A stretch of DNA of 37,870 nucleotides from Bacteroidota bacterium (GCA_021323165.1 JAJTCJ010000011.1:1-37870); one strand, 5' to 3'; shown: positions 25,601-33,677, counted from the stretch's first letter. The notes: a model not told the origin generated them from the letters alone. A program made the numbers and translations.

Positions 25601-26141
25601 TAACACCATTAAAAGAAGTAAATGAACCCCCAATAATAATTTTTCCATCACTTTGAATAGCAGAGGTATAAACGTAGCTGTTGGGGCCTGTTCCGATAGT
25701 AAATCCGTTATCAATCGTCCCGTTCGTGTACAACCGCCCGACATACTTTTGAGAAGTACCATTAAAAGTTGTGAATAGACCTCCAATAATAATCTTTCCA
25801 TCACTTTGGAGCGAGATGGTGCTGACATCTAAATTGGGTCCGACTCCCAAATTAAAATTTCCATCAGGAACACCATTCGAATCGACACGCACTAAAGCAT
25901 TTCTAGTTGTTGAATTATAAAAGCTGAAATAACCTCCAAAAAGTATTTTACCATCAGCCTGGATGGCTGTGCTTAGAATACCTCCATTGGTTCCATCCCC
26001 GCTGCCGAAACCCAGATCTGAAGGATTAAAGGTGTGATCAATTGATCCCGGTTGTGCAAAGCTTTTAGCTCCTTCGGAAATAAAAAGAGAAACGAATGAA
26101 ATAAAAAAAATCAAGGCAGGGATAGATAGAACTTTTTTCAT
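22638..26141 (-). CDS. giant delta-60 repeat and Cys-repeat T9SS substrate
   Basis: A secreted protein of 1167 residues. After the signal peptide it has about 14 delta-60 (beta-propeller) repeats (about 30-755), each close to 52-58 residues, with the signature [SN]DGKIIIGG-x-FTSYNG, RIARLN-x-DGT-[LI]D-x-x-F and N-x-GTG. Next come five repeats of about 50 residues (about 765-1012) with TACDSYTWIDGNTYT and GCDSVVTLNLTI motifs and one Cys pair each. At least three of these are almost identical at the DNA level. A short Ig-like segment then leads to the type A sorting domain (VYPNPFSSNTTITF ... GLYFIHI ... KRITIQ). It is exported by the type IX system. The near-identical repeats suggest recent expansion and could recombine. 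Role: probably surface adhesion, unproven. Confidence 0.9.
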   Translation of the reverse strand: MKKVLSIPALIFFISFVSLFISEGAKSFAQPGSIDHTFNPSDLGFGSGDGTNGGILSTAIQADGKILFGGYFSFYNSTTRNALVRVDSNGVPDGNFNLGVGPNLDVSTISLQSDGKIIIGGLFTTFNGTSQKYVGRLYTNGTIDNGFTIGTGPNSYVYTSAIQSDGKIIIGGSFTSFNGVTRNRILRLNTNGTLDPSFNPGTGANNTVYKIAVQNDGKIILVGDFTTFNGVLQNHVTRLNTNGTLDPAFTSGTGADNNLKSLAIQNDGKIIIGGYFTSYNGTATNNLARLNSDGTIDLGFNLGSGPSGSIKTISIQANGKIIVAGDFITYNGMPCHNITRLQIDGTQDSTFIKPMMGTTISINSTSIQSNGKIIIGGSIDHYHGVVIHNITRLHADGTLDHSFNKQTGADYAIQSINILSDGKIIIAGGFVRYNDSLVMRITRLHSNGTLDVSFNPGGSGAAGSSIYTTVVQSDGKIIMGGDFVSYNGVARFKIARLNTDGTLDPTFTSGVGVNNIIYSISLQSDGKIIIGGDFTSYGGTPRNRIARLNSDGTLDNTFNPGTAANNYVTSTSIQSDGKIIVGGYFTSFNGNTAIKYLTRLNANGTVDAGFNTGTGTNSYVHRTVLQSDGKIIIEGNFTTYNAIPINRIARLNTDGTIDSGFNPGTGPNNAINTTLIQNDGKYIIGGTFTSYNGVARNYLARLNTDGTLDTSFDIGTGGSAGASAGIACIKSNGKILIGGGFTSYNGTGRNRIARILDCYPSATTDLITACNSYTWIDGNTYTENNNTATHIVPNSTGCDSIITLDLTLNKNSSTDTHTACGSYTWIDGNTYTANNNTATYTLTNSMGCDSVVTLNLTINNNYSTDVQTACDSYTWIDGNTYTANNTTATHTLTNSMGCDSVVTLNLTINNNYSTYVQTACDSYTWIDGNTYTASNTSATHNLTNMMGCDSVVTLNLTVNHSSAEVDQRTACDQFTWIDGITYTSGTNTPTFTFTNGNGCDSVITLNLTIDSVSNLVNVAGSTLSANSSGGTYQWINCTNGNILPGETNQSFTPTANGNYAVIIQQNTCIDTSDCYNVVITGVSNYLTSNSDIIVYPNPFSSNTTITFLNDQENSIIKITDVLGNEIKTILFSGKDLILEKGDMAQGLYFIHIINGNKIITTKRITIQ
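23105..23850 (-). repeat. five tandem Cys-repeats (about 150 bp units) inside the delta-60 gene
   Basis: Each unit is about 50 codons and encodes a TACxSYTWIDGNTYT...GCDSVVTLNLT cassette. Adjacent middle units are nearly identical in DNA, including shared synonymous codons, which fits recent duplication or gene conversion. The outer units have diverged more. Confidence 0.8.
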
Positions 26142-26357
26142 GAAACTTTTATTAGCTGAGTAATTTTATGTGACCATGTTCCGGAAACTGAATTAAATGT
26201 AGGAAACTAAATTATATGGGCAAAAAAATTGTCGGAATAAAACTATAGTTTAAAAGTGCAAGATTCCCAACCATCGAAAATTCACGACCAGCTATCTAAA
26301 TTGAAAAAACTTTTCCAAAAAAATTAATGAGATTTGAATCATCCATTAATTTTAAAA

Positions 26358-26364
26358 AAGGAGG
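26358..26364 (+). promoter_or_regulatory. strong Shine-Dalgarno site of the DUF4382 gene
   Basis: AAGGAGG ends four bases before the ATG at 26369. Such a full Shine-Dalgarno match is rare in this phylum and in this window. It decides the start at 26369 against the upstream in-frame ATG at 26327. Confidence 0.75.
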
Positions 26365-26368
26365 AACA

Positions 26369-26893
26369 ATGAAACTGTCTATTAAAAGCGTATTATTTGT
26401 GGGGTTAATATCCATTGTTGTAATAGGATGTAAAAAAGAAGATGAATACGGAAACATGACCGTAAAAATGACCGATGCTCCCGGAGATTATCATGAAGTA
26501 AATGTGGATGTCCAAACAGTGCAAGTACATCATTCAGGTAACGGGACTTGGACAACACTGAGTACACAAAGCGGTATCTATAATCTTTTAGATCTACAAC
26601 ATAACGTTACGGCATTATTGGCGACAGGGACGCATATTCCTGCCGGAAACGTAAGTCAGATAAGATTAATACTGGGAAGCAATAATACAGTGATGCTGAA
26701 TGACAGTACTATTCACCCGTTAAAGATTCCTAGTTCTGAACAAAGCGGAATTAAAATAAATGTGAATGCAAATATTCCACCGGCTGGTAATGTGATCGTA
26801 ACACTTGATTATGATGCCGACCAATCAGTGAATCTTGAAGGAAACGGGGATTATATAATGAAACCTGTTATTAAAGTTTTAAGTGTTCAATAA
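26369..26893 (+). CDS. DUF4382-domain lipoprotein
   Basis: A lipoprotein of 174 residues. The signal sequence ends at a lipobox VIGC (acylated Cys21), followed by KKEDE, an acidic stretch that may direct it to the cell surface. The rest is one DUF4382 domain: GNMTVKMTDAPGDY, VNVDVQTVQVHH, YNLLDLQHNVTALLATG, IPAGNVSQIRLILG and a C-terminal strand pair with YIMKPVIKVL. The family is widespread in Bacteroidota and of unknown function, with a beta-sandwich fold likely. The ribosome binding site is unusually good. It diverges from the giant delta-60 gene and ends at a bidirectional terminator. Confidence 0.9.
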   Translation: MKLSIKSVLFVGLISIVVIGCKKEDEYGNMTVKMTDAPGDYHEVNVDVQTVQVHHSGNGTWTTLSTQSGIYNLLDLQHNVTALLATGTHIPAGNVSQIRLILGSNNTVMLNDSTIHPLKIPSSEQSGIKINVNANIPPAGNVIVTLDYDADQSVNLEGNGDYIMKPVIKVLSVQ

Positions 26894-26931
26894 TTTCTGA
26901 CGGGGATTATTTTACTCCAATTTCTTTTTTC

Positions 26932-26965
26932 AAAAAAAAAGCTGCCTCAAACGAGGCAGCTTTTT
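26932..26965. terminator. bidirectional Rho-independent terminator
   Basis: GCTGCCTC and GAGGCAGC form an 8-base-pair stem with an AAAC loop, flanked by nine A residues on the left and five T residues on the right. It can end both the DUF4382 gene and the convergent ABM-fold gene. Confidence 0.88.
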
Positions 26966-26981
26966 AATTTTTCGTGATTTT

Positions 26982-27317
26982 TTATCTTCCCATTGCTAAA
27001 CCTTTTCCTCCAACACTTACTGCTTCTTTCATCTTATGCGGTTGGGATGGTTCAGCAAGCACAGCATTGATCTTCGCAAGTGCACTTTTGAATTCGCTTG
27101 TTTCACGCCACTTTTGAATGTTAGCTTCGCTGGTCCATTCACCCACAGAGATAAACATGCAAGAATTTTGCGAATCCTGCAACAGTCGTGCAGATCCGCC
27201 ATCCATGTTCTGGAATGTCCATGTAGCCATTTCTCTCCAGGCATTAATAAATTCCTGTTCTTTTCCTTTTTTTACATTCCATATTCCGGTTGTAAACGAT
27301 TGATCTGAGTTTTCCAT
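26982..27317 (-). CDS. antibiotic-biosynthesis-monooxygenase-like (ABM fold) protein
   Basis: A small cytoplasmic protein of 111 residues with a single ABM dimeric alpha/beta-barrel domain. The pattern is an initial strand (TTGIWNVKKGKEQEFINAW), a helix, a strand pair with SARLLQDSQN and CMFISVGEW, and a closing helix (SEFKSALAKINAVL) before a short tail. Relatives include putative heme-degrading or quinol monooxygenases, but the catalytic residues of those enzymes are not obvious. It is therefore best called ABM-fold protein of unknown substrate. It stands alone. Confidence 0.85.
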   Translation of the reverse strand: MENSDQSFTTGIWNVKKGKEQEFINAWREMATWTFQNMDGGSARLLQDSQNSCMFISVGEWTSEANIQKWRETSEFKSALAKINAVLAEPSQPHKMKEAVSVGGKGLAMGR

Positions 27318-27452
27318 TTTTATTTTTTTTAGGTTAGAATTAGAACCTATTAACGCTAAATAAATATACCCGGGTATTTTAAAAATGATTGTTGTTGAAA
27401 TTGTTTTAGTTATTAATTGAACTAACCGATGATTACTTAACCAGAGGAAGAA

Positions 27453-28193
27453 TTATTCCATTAAGTCAATTATTTGTAATTCGGGATATTCAAAAGGAGC
27501 AAGAGTTTCCGGTGAATCCGGATTTTCGGTTCTGCTGGTGATACGTTTACTGATGGTGTGCGCTGCCATCTGTTCTCCATCAAATGGTTTCATAATTCCG
27601 GTAATTTCCTCTTCACTCAGATCCGGTTGCAGCCAGTTGTTCAGCTTTTCTTTCGGCAAGATCAACGGCATGCGCAGCTTAAGATTATGAATTTTTGCCA
27701 TTAGCGGATTTGCTGCCGTTGTAACAATACTGAAAGTGTTAATGATCTCACCTGTTGTTTTGTCTGCCCACTCATCATAAATTCCACCCAGACAAAATAC
27801 TTCTTCATCTTTCAGATGAATATGATAAGGATATTTCTTTTTATTAATGTCACGCCATTCGAAAAAGCCGGTTACCGGAATGAGGCATCTTTGTTTTTTG
27901 ACCGGTCCGCTAAATGAACGCTTTTCAAATATCGTTTCTGATTTTGCATTCAGATTATTCAGTCTGAATTCTTTTGCAAGATCTATCCCCGGAGTCCATT
28001 TCGGAATCAAACCCCAGTTAAAAAGTTGAAATTCGTTTGGATTGCCTGATGTGATCACCGGCCATTCAGGATTTGTGAAACCTGAAGCTGCATAAACAGT
28101 TTTTAATTGTACAACCTTGGAAGGGTAGGCAGGGCCAAGTGCTTTTGCCAGCTTTTTCTCGTCTTTGTTTTTATAGGAAATGGTGTAGCACAT
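27453..28193 (-). CDS. SOS response-associated peptidase family (YedK/HMCES-like)
   Basis: A protein of 246 residues of the SRAP family, which forms a covalent thiazolidine link with abasic sites in single-stranded DNA. The catalytic Cys2 directly follows the initiator Met (MCYTIS). Other family features are WGLIPKW (about 60-66), LNAKSET with Asn82 (about 81-87), RCLIPVTGFFEWR with Glu112, and AKIHNLKLRMPLIL with His169. The usual HNRMP motif is widened here by a few residues between His and Arg. Length fits the family. It should protect replication forks from abasic sites. No SOS box or partner gene was seen. Confidence 0.93.
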   Translation of the reverse strand: MCYTISYKNKDEKKLAKALGPAYPSKVVQLKTVYAASGFTNPEWPVITSGNPNEFQLFNWGLIPKWTPGIDLAKEFRLNNLNAKSETIFEKRSFSGPVKKQRCLIPVTGFFEWRDINKKKYPYHIHLKDEEVFCLGGIYDEWADKTTGEIINTFSIVTTAANPLMAKIHNLKLRMPLILPKEKLNNWLQPDLSEEEITGIMKPFDGEQMAAHTISKRITSRTENPDSPETLAPFEYPELQIIDLME

Positions 28194-28242
28194 TAGTCAT
28201 TAAAGCAGTATAATCATAAAGATAATAATTTTAAATAGTGTT

Positions 28243-29958
28243 TTATTTACCTGTTTCATTATACAGGTGTTCCAACATTTTATTTTTCTTGCTTTTAAAA
28301 AGAGCATTGTCATCATAAATGTAGAAAATATTCGTAGGGCCAGCCGGTGTATATTTTTGAATCTGAACATCTGGAAATACTTCAACTCTGTTGGCACCTT
28401 GGCCAAATTTTAAAGGAACTGCAAGTTGGTCAAAGTCAGCTGCAACATTACTCCATCTGTAATAAAAGCCTTCAGAGGTATACTGATATTCAAAAACAGG
28501 TGCTTCATTCTTATACAGATAATGATTAAAAAACCAGTCATAACTTTTTCCCGTCATTCTGTTTACTGTTTCTATAAAGGTTTTTGAAGTACATGTCTTC
28601 ATTTTGTTCTCCTGGTAGAAGGTCCGCAGTATTGCAAAAAACAAGGTATCATTATTAATGTTCTTTCTCAGTGTATGCATCAGCCATGCACCCTTGGTAT
28701 AAACATCTCCATCATGATAATCAAAATATCTTCTGCCAACAGGACCAACCAGTGGATATTTATTTTTAATGACTAACTTATAAAACAAAAGGTGATTCAG
28801 CGCTTCTTCGTAACTGTATTTCTTTTCAAGATAAAGCGCTTCGCCATACGTTGTAATGCCTTCCTGTAGCCAAACATCAGCAAGATCTTCTGCTGTTATC
28901 GCATTGCCGAACCATTCATGCCCCATCTCGTGCAGGATAATATAGTCGTCTTTGCCATTAAGGTCATTCTTGTAGCCGTTTCCGTATGCGATGGCTGTCT
29001 GGTGTTCCTGACCTGCATAAGGTGATTCAACCAGTTTAAATCCATCATTGTACCATGGATACTCACCATAGGTTTGTTCATATATACGGAGCTGCTCTTT
29101 AACTTGCGGAAAATGTTTTCTCGCTTTATCTAAATTTGGTTTCAGAACATAATAGCTAAGTTTTAATTCTTTAGAGTTTATTCCTGTATAGTGATCTTCG
29201 ATCTTTGCAAAATTACCTAGATAAAAAGTGATGTTGTATAAATTTATTGGATAGCTAATCTTCCAGTTAAAAGAAGCTGAATTATTATGTTGTTCCCTTC
29301 CTTTAAACACTCCATTTGAAACTACAGAAAGTGAGCTATCCGGAATTGTAAACCTGAGCTTTACACTATCCGGCTCATCGGAGGTGTGATCCTTGCAGGG
29401 AAACCAGGTGCTTGAACCGTCTGTTTCACAAACAGGGCCGCACCAGGCATTGCCTTCTTTATCTTTTTTCCAGACCATTCCACCGCTCCATGGTGGTTTT
29501 CTTGCAACAACAGGTTTACCCGTATATTTAACATGCACACTGAATTGCTCTCCTTCTCTTATCGGATCTTTTAATTTAATGAAGATGGCTCTTTCTTTAC
29601 GTGAGTATTTTAAGTCTTCGCCTTCCCTTGATTTCCATTTTATTCCTTCAATGATGAATTGCTGATCCAGATCCAGCTGAATAGAATCAATATCTTTTAA
29701 AGCTACTGAATGTGTTTCCACCCATCCGCCAATGGTTTTCTTAGAGGCGTCAACAAGAATGTCAAGATCATAAAAAACGACATTGAAGTTTTTTCTGATT
29801 GGAGTTAATTCCCCAAGCAGTATCGTCTCTGAATTGAATTTGGGATATTTTCCTGGTTTTTTTGGGTTATGAACTTTAAAGTGTATTCCAAAGAGTCCGC
29901 AGGAGCTTATGAATAATGTAAGTGATAATAAAAGTAAAACATGTTTAATTCGGTTCAT
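28243..29958 (-). CDS. M1-family zinc metallopeptidase lipoprotein
   Basis: A zinc aminopeptidase-like lipoprotein of 571 residues. The signal peptide has lipobox ISSC (acylated Cys20). The N-terminal beta domain (about 45-255) shows GVFKGREQ and WFPCKDHTSDEPDS, as in M1 enzymes. The catalytic domain has HEMGHEWFGN (zinc ligands His343 and His347, catalytic Glu344) and Glu366 in DVWLQEG as the third ligand. The GxMEN exopeptidase motif is represented by AGQEHQ near 315-320, an unusual variant that may alter peptide-end recognition. The long C-terminal ARM domain of full-size aminopeptidase N is missing, as is common in short bacterial M1 proteins. It is probably periplasmic or surface-bound and trims peptides. 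Confidence 0.93.
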   Translation of the reverse strand: MNRIKHVLLLLSLTLFISSCGLFGIHFKVHNPKKPGKYPKFNSETILLGELTPIRKNFNVVFYDLDILVDASKKTIGGWVETHSVALKDIDSIQLDLDQQFIIEGIKWKSREGEDLKYSRKERAIFIKLKDPIREGEQFSVHVKYTGKPVVARKPPWSGGMVWKKDKEGNAWCGPVCETDGSSTWFPCKDHTSDEPDSVKLRFTIPDSSLSVVSNGVFKGREQHNNSASFNWKISYPINLYNITFYLGNFAKIEDHYTGINSKELKLSYYVLKPNLDKARKHFPQVKEQLRIYEQTYGEYPWYNDGFKLVESPYAGQEHQTAIAYGNGYKNDLNGKDDYIILHEMGHEWFGNAITAEDLADVWLQEGITTYGEALYLEKKYSYEEALNHLLFYKLVIKNKYPLVGPVGRRYFDYHDGDVYTKGAWLMHTLRKNINNDTLFFAILRTFYQENKMKTCTSKTFIETVNRMTGKSYDWFFNHYLYKNEAPVFEYQYTSEGFYYRWSNVAADFDQLAVPLKFGQGANRVEVFPDVQIQKYTPAGPTNIFYIYDDNALFKSKKNKMLEHLYNETGK

Positions 29959-30062
29959 TTTCTTGATTTATTGAATGCTAAAATGCAGAGTATTTTATTC
30001 ATATTATAATTCGGTTAACCGATTAAGTTGAATGTGTTCGGGACCAACAGATGCATCTTTCT

Positions 30063-30788
30063 TTATTCAAGATTATACCAAGGTATGTTTAATAATCCTT
30101 CTCTGTAATAAATTTTAACTGATTGTCCGACATTAGTTTCATTGTATTGTGATGATGAAACTGAAATACTTTCCGGATCACGATGATGTCCCCATGGTTC
30201 AACCTTCAGGTAATAAGTAGTCGAATGACGTCTGCTTCTTGTTGTTGATTTCTGTATGACTTCGGCAAGGTAAACTTTAGGCTTTGAATTATCGAATATG
30301 CAGTTGATCCCATAAGTTGCAGCATAGCTGTATATGGCAATATTTCCGACCACTGAAAAATAAATAAGCCATTTGTTTTTATTCGAACGCTCAACAAGCT
30401 TATGCGTTGTAGTTAATATTAAAAGCAGGATGATGAATCCAATTGTACCTACCTTAATTATACTGTAAAAGCTTTCAAATTCAAAGTCTGTTAAAACCCT
30501 GATTAAAATCACTATTCCCGGAAATTCAATGAAGTCCGCCAGATCATATTTGAGTTCACCTTCTGAATGACTGATTGAAACCAGAGAAGCTAAGCTTGGT
30601 CTCGCTAATCCATTTAGAATTAATCCTATGATTGGCAAGCAAAGTACAATGGCAAATAAATATTTATATGGAATAGGAAAAAACCAAAACCACACACAAA
30701 AAACAATCGAAATCCATTCTAGCCAATCAAGTTGATGAAGAGTGACTGAGCCTAAATGTAATTTTGATTTATTTCTTTTCTTGCTCAA
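30063..30788 (-). CDS. polytopic membrane protein with DUF3592-like C-terminus
   Basis: The family is not recognised with confidence. The 241-residue product has about four transmembrane helices: about 23-38 and 42-60, then about 110-128 and 143-162. A C-terminal soluble domain (about 170-241) has strands such as VYLAEVIQKS, TTYYLKVEPWG and SVKIYYREGLL, reminiscent of the small beta domain of DUF3592 proteins. An in-frame stop lies just upstream and there is no in-frame ATG, so translation should begin at the TTG at 30788, which is unusual. No partner gene is evident; it is 46 bases from the next gene. Confidence 0.65.
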   Translation of the reverse strand: MSKKRNKSKLHLGSVTLHQLDWLEWISIVFCVWFWFFPIPYKYLFAIVLCLPIIGLILNGLARPSLASLVSISHSEGELKYDLADFIEFPGIVILIRVLTDFEFESFYSIIKVGTIGFIILLLILTTTHKLVERSNKNKWLIYFSVVGNIAIYSYAATYGINCIFDNSKPKVYLAEVIQKSTTRSRRHSTTYYLKVEPWGHHRDPESISVSSSQYNETNVGQSVKIYYREGLLNIPWYNLE

Positions 30789-30834
30789 ATGATAGTTTCA
30801 ATTAATTTACAAATTCATTCGGATGGAAGCTTCA

Positions 30835-31278
30835 TCAGTTCTTCCCGGAAAATTTCACAACAAAGAGTTGATCTACATTCACCTTCTTGCTGTTTTGAAT
30901 GCCCGGTTCCAATGGTGGTAGTTTACGGATCACATCCAATGCAGCTTTATCATTCTCGGTTAGGACAACTGAATTTAACTGTCCGCGTACAACACAAGGG
31001 TTAATTACCTTGCCACTTGTATCAACCACAAATGAAACATAAACATTTCCTTTCCAGCCATCATAATTATCAGGATATTTTAAGTTAGACTTTACAAATT
31101 TTGAAAGTTGAGTATCTCCACCGGGAAATTTTGGCATTTTTTGGACAATCGTGAGCACTGGCTGACCGTTGATAGTTCTCGGATTATAAGTATTACAGTG
31201 ACATGCCTTAAGGCTATCTGTTTGTCCGAAGAGAATTGATGAAGAAAAAGTGAATAGAAGTAGCAGATAATGTTTCAT
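30835..31278 (-). CDS. TonB C-terminal-domain protein
   Basis: A small exported protein of 147 residues. A signal peptide (about 1-18, ending LFGQ) precedes a spacer with a CHC motif and a TonB C-terminal-like domain (about 50-145). Evidence is MPKFPGGDTQLSKFV, VYVSFVVDTSGKVINPCVV, and KAALDVIRKLPPLEPG, all typical of Bacteroidota TonB_C proteins. There is no N-terminal transmembrane anchor of a true energy transducer, so it may be a free periplasmic relative rather than a functional TonB. The upstream gene on the same strand is a rhomboid, 109 bases away. Confidence 0.88.
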   Translation of the reverse strand: MKHYLLLLFTFSSSILFGQTDSLKACHCNTYNPRTINGQPVLTIVQKMPKFPGGDTQLSKFVKSNLKYPDNYDGWKGNVYVSFVVDTSGKVINPCVVRGQLNSVVLTENDKAALDVIRKLPPLEPGIQNSKKVNVDQLFVVKFSGKN

Positions 31279-31387
31279 TGTAAATTCAGTGATGAGATTT
31301 GTAATAAGAAAGATACAAAATTAGTTAAAAGCAGAACATTTAAAATGAACGTGGCGGACGTATGGCCGTTTTTCCTCTGAATTTATT

Positions 31388-32860
31388 TTATAAGTTTCCT
31401 TTAAGTACCTTTATTATATTCTCAATTTTGGTGTTATAGTAAGTAATACTATCATTATAAATATCAGTATCTTCTTCAATAGATTTGTAAAGAAGAGTAT
31501 AACTTTTGATCCGTAATTCACAATACTTAATCAATCTTTGATTACGCTCATGTACTGCATCTGGCAGGTTTAATGTTTCAAGGTCATTCAACAGGTTAAT
31601 GTTTTCTTTCCAGTAATAAATCCCCCGGTCTTTCAGATTATAAAGTAACTTTTCTTTTGGTGTGCCTTCTGGAAGGCTATAAACTTCAACTGCCAATGAT
31701 TCATTAACTGTAAATTCGTTGATTTTTTTATCATAAGTTGGGATATCATTTGGAATTTTTTTGAAGGCAAAAATGCATACACCCAAAACCAAAGCTGACA
31801 TAATCCCGATGGTTAGGAATTTTTTGTTGGATTCGTTTGGCTTTCGGAGGCCAGGAATAAAAGCATACCCGATCAACAGCCCTGCAAGCAAACCACCAAT
31901 ATGTGCTGCATTATCTATTCCTCCTTTCATTCCGTTCAGTAAATTATATCCGACAAATATTGCAATACTTGTGATCAGTGCTTTACGCGCTGATTTCTCT
32001 ATGAGATTGGTGGTAAGCATTGCCAGAAACACTCCGTACATTCCGAATATAGCTCCGGAAGCACCGGCACTAACTGTAAAATCATGCCACCATAAACTTG
32101 CTAAACTGGCTGTTATGCCGGTAAGAAGATAGGCCGACAAAAACCGGATTTTACCCAGGTGTGGTTCTAACAATAATCCGATGTAAAGCAATGCATACAT
32201 ATTCAATAATAAATGAAACACACCAATGTGTAAAAAGATGTTTGTAAATAAGCGCCACCATTCTCCTTCCAAAGTTACCGGTCTGAAATTAGCGCCCCAT
32301 TTTATTAAGCTTTCAGTTTCAGGAAGGAACCAATTAACACCACTTAAAATCATTAGGATGAAAATGGTAATGTTGAGATTAATTAAGATAGGTGTTATGA
32401 AATAACCTTTGGTGGGTTTGAATATTGCAAAGAAGCTTGTTACATTTTCTTTTGTGGTTGCAGGAGGCTGGTTTAACAGATCCTCTTCTTTGGATATTAA
32501 AGTAGGTTTTATATCGTCAAATTTTCGACTGAGTTCTTCTGGAGTCGTTGTGTTTTTTAATTCTGCAATAGTGGAAACTAAACTTTCAATGTTACTTTTA
32601 TTTTTCCCCCAGTCTACAAGCTGGCTACCTGTACATTCACTTTTTAGGTGTGCATTTCCTTCTTCAATTTTAATTTTAACCTCTTCGCTATAAGAACTCA
32701 AGGAAAAGGGAGTATAAGCTAAGAAGCCCGTTTCACTCGTATATCCAATGTTCCAATCAAGTTTTTTTGCAGCCTCAATTGCCAATACAAGAAATTGCTC
32801 GGATGTTAAATTTTCAAGAGGTATATCCTGAGTGTATTTTGGTGAAAAGCTAAATGCCAT
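31388..32860 (-). CDS. rhomboid family intramembrane serine protease with extra N- and C-terminal domains
   Basis: An inner-membrane serine protease of 490 residues that cleaves transmembrane substrates. The rhomboid core (about 155-370) shows HIGVFHLLLN near 211-220, the GASGAIFG serine motif (Ser268) and the AAHIGG histidine (His320). An amino-terminal cytoplasmic domain of about 140 residues is not part of ordinary rhomboids; it has LDWNIGYTSE and no recognised family. A C-terminal extension of about 120 residues after the last helix is helical and charged. The active site is intact. The gene belongs to a co-directional cluster: DUF4062-STAND, ankyrin, TPR, rhomboid, TonB-C. A shared function is only suggested by order. 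Confidence 0.9.
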   Translation of the reverse strand: MAFSFSPKYTQDIPLENLTSEQFLVLAIEAAKKLDWNIGYTSETGFLAYTPFSLSSYSEEVKIKIEEGNAHLKSECTGSQLVDWGKNKSNIESLVSTIAELKNTTTPEELSRKFDDIKPTLISKEEDLLNQPPATTKENVTSFFAIFKPTKGYFITPILINLNITIFILMILSGVNWFLPETESLIKWGANFRPVTLEGEWWRLFTNIFLHIGVFHLLLNMYALLYIGLLLEPHLGKIRFLSAYLLTGITASLASLWWHDFTVSAGASGAIFGMYGVFLAMLTTNLIEKSARKALITSIAIFVGYNLLNGMKGGIDNAAHIGGLLAGLLIGYAFIPGLRKPNESNKKFLTIGIMSALVLGVCIFAFKKIPNDIPTYDKKINEFTVNESLAVEVYSLPEGTPKEKLLYNLKDRGIYYWKENINLLNDLETLNLPDAVHERNQRLIKYCELRIKSYTLLYKSIEEDTDIYNDSITYYNTKIENIIKVLKGNL

Positions 32861-32907
32861 TTTGTATATTTTTTAATCGAACATAGCTGAAGCGATGCCC
32901 GAGGGTC

Positions 32908-33630
32908 TTATTTACATTTCTCTTTTAATTCTTTTTCTGCATCCGGATTCCCATATTCAAGGGCTTTTTCAAAATCTTTGCAGGCCGCAACGGTGTTTTT
33001 GTTTTCATAATTCGTCACTCCTCGGAAGTAGTATGCATTAGCATTTGTTGAATCAATATTAATTGCTGCATCAAAGCAAACTATAGCAGCAGCAAAACTT
33101 CTTGTAGTGAGGTATATCGTTCCTTTATTAAAAAATGCAGAGAAATCCCTTGGCTGCATTGCCAACGCACTATCTAAGTCTGAAATAGCATTATCATACT
33201 TTTGTAAAGCTGTCCAAACGATGGCTCTGTTTATAAAAGCGTTGTTGTCATGAAAGTCGGTCGCTAATGCCTTATTAAAATCCTGAAGCGCTGATAAATT
33301 ATTGCTCATTCGATAATAAGCAATTCCACGATTTAACAAAGCATCATAATTGGTTGGATCATTTTCAAGAACTTTATTGTAATCTTTTATAGCCTTATCA
33401 TATTGATGAAGTTTCGAATAGCATACTCCTCTGTTATAGAAAGTTTCAAAGTCTGAAGCATCGTGTGCAATGACTTTAGAAAACAAAATCAATGCTTGTT
33501 CATAGTCTTTTTGCCTAAAGGCCTGAAACGCATCTCCTTTATAAGGATCACCTTCACTGAGTTGGGAAAAAGCAAGCAGGCTCTGACAAAAGCATGCAAA
33601 AAGTATTATGATTTTTGATCCTTTTGTCAT
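32908..33630 (-). CDS. secreted TPR-repeat protein
   Basis: From the ATG at 33630 (a TTG at 33639 is also in frame) the product has 240 residues. A signal peptide (ending AFSQ) precedes about six tandem tetratricopeptide repeats of 34 residues (about 25-240). The usual TPR pattern W-L-G-Y-A-F-A-P is visible in repeats such as FYNRGVCYSKLHQYDKAI and LLNRGIAYYRMSNNLSAL. It is therefore a periplasmic protein-interaction scaffold. The gene is 47 bases from both neighbours in the minus-strand cluster. Its partner is unknown. Confidence 0.9.
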   Translation of the reverse strand: MTKGSKIIILFACFCQSLLAFSQLSEGDPYKGDAFQAFRQKDYEQALILFSKVIAHDASDFETFYNRGVCYSKLHQYDKAIKDYNKVLENDPTNYDALLNRGIAYYRMSNNLSALQDFNKALATDFHDNNAFINRAIVWTALQKYDNAISDLDSALAMQPRDFSAFFNKGTIYLTTRSFAAAIVCFDAAINIDSTNANAYYFRGVTNYENKNTVAACKDFEKALEYGNPDAEKELKEKCK

Positions 33631-33677
33631 TCGTTTCAATGATGTAAATTTTAGAACCTGGCGGATAACCCTAAGAA

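Noticed and set aside
31761..32132. Open frame of 123 codons on the plus strand
   Set aside because: It is antisense to the rhomboid core; hydrophobic look comes from complementary membrane codons.
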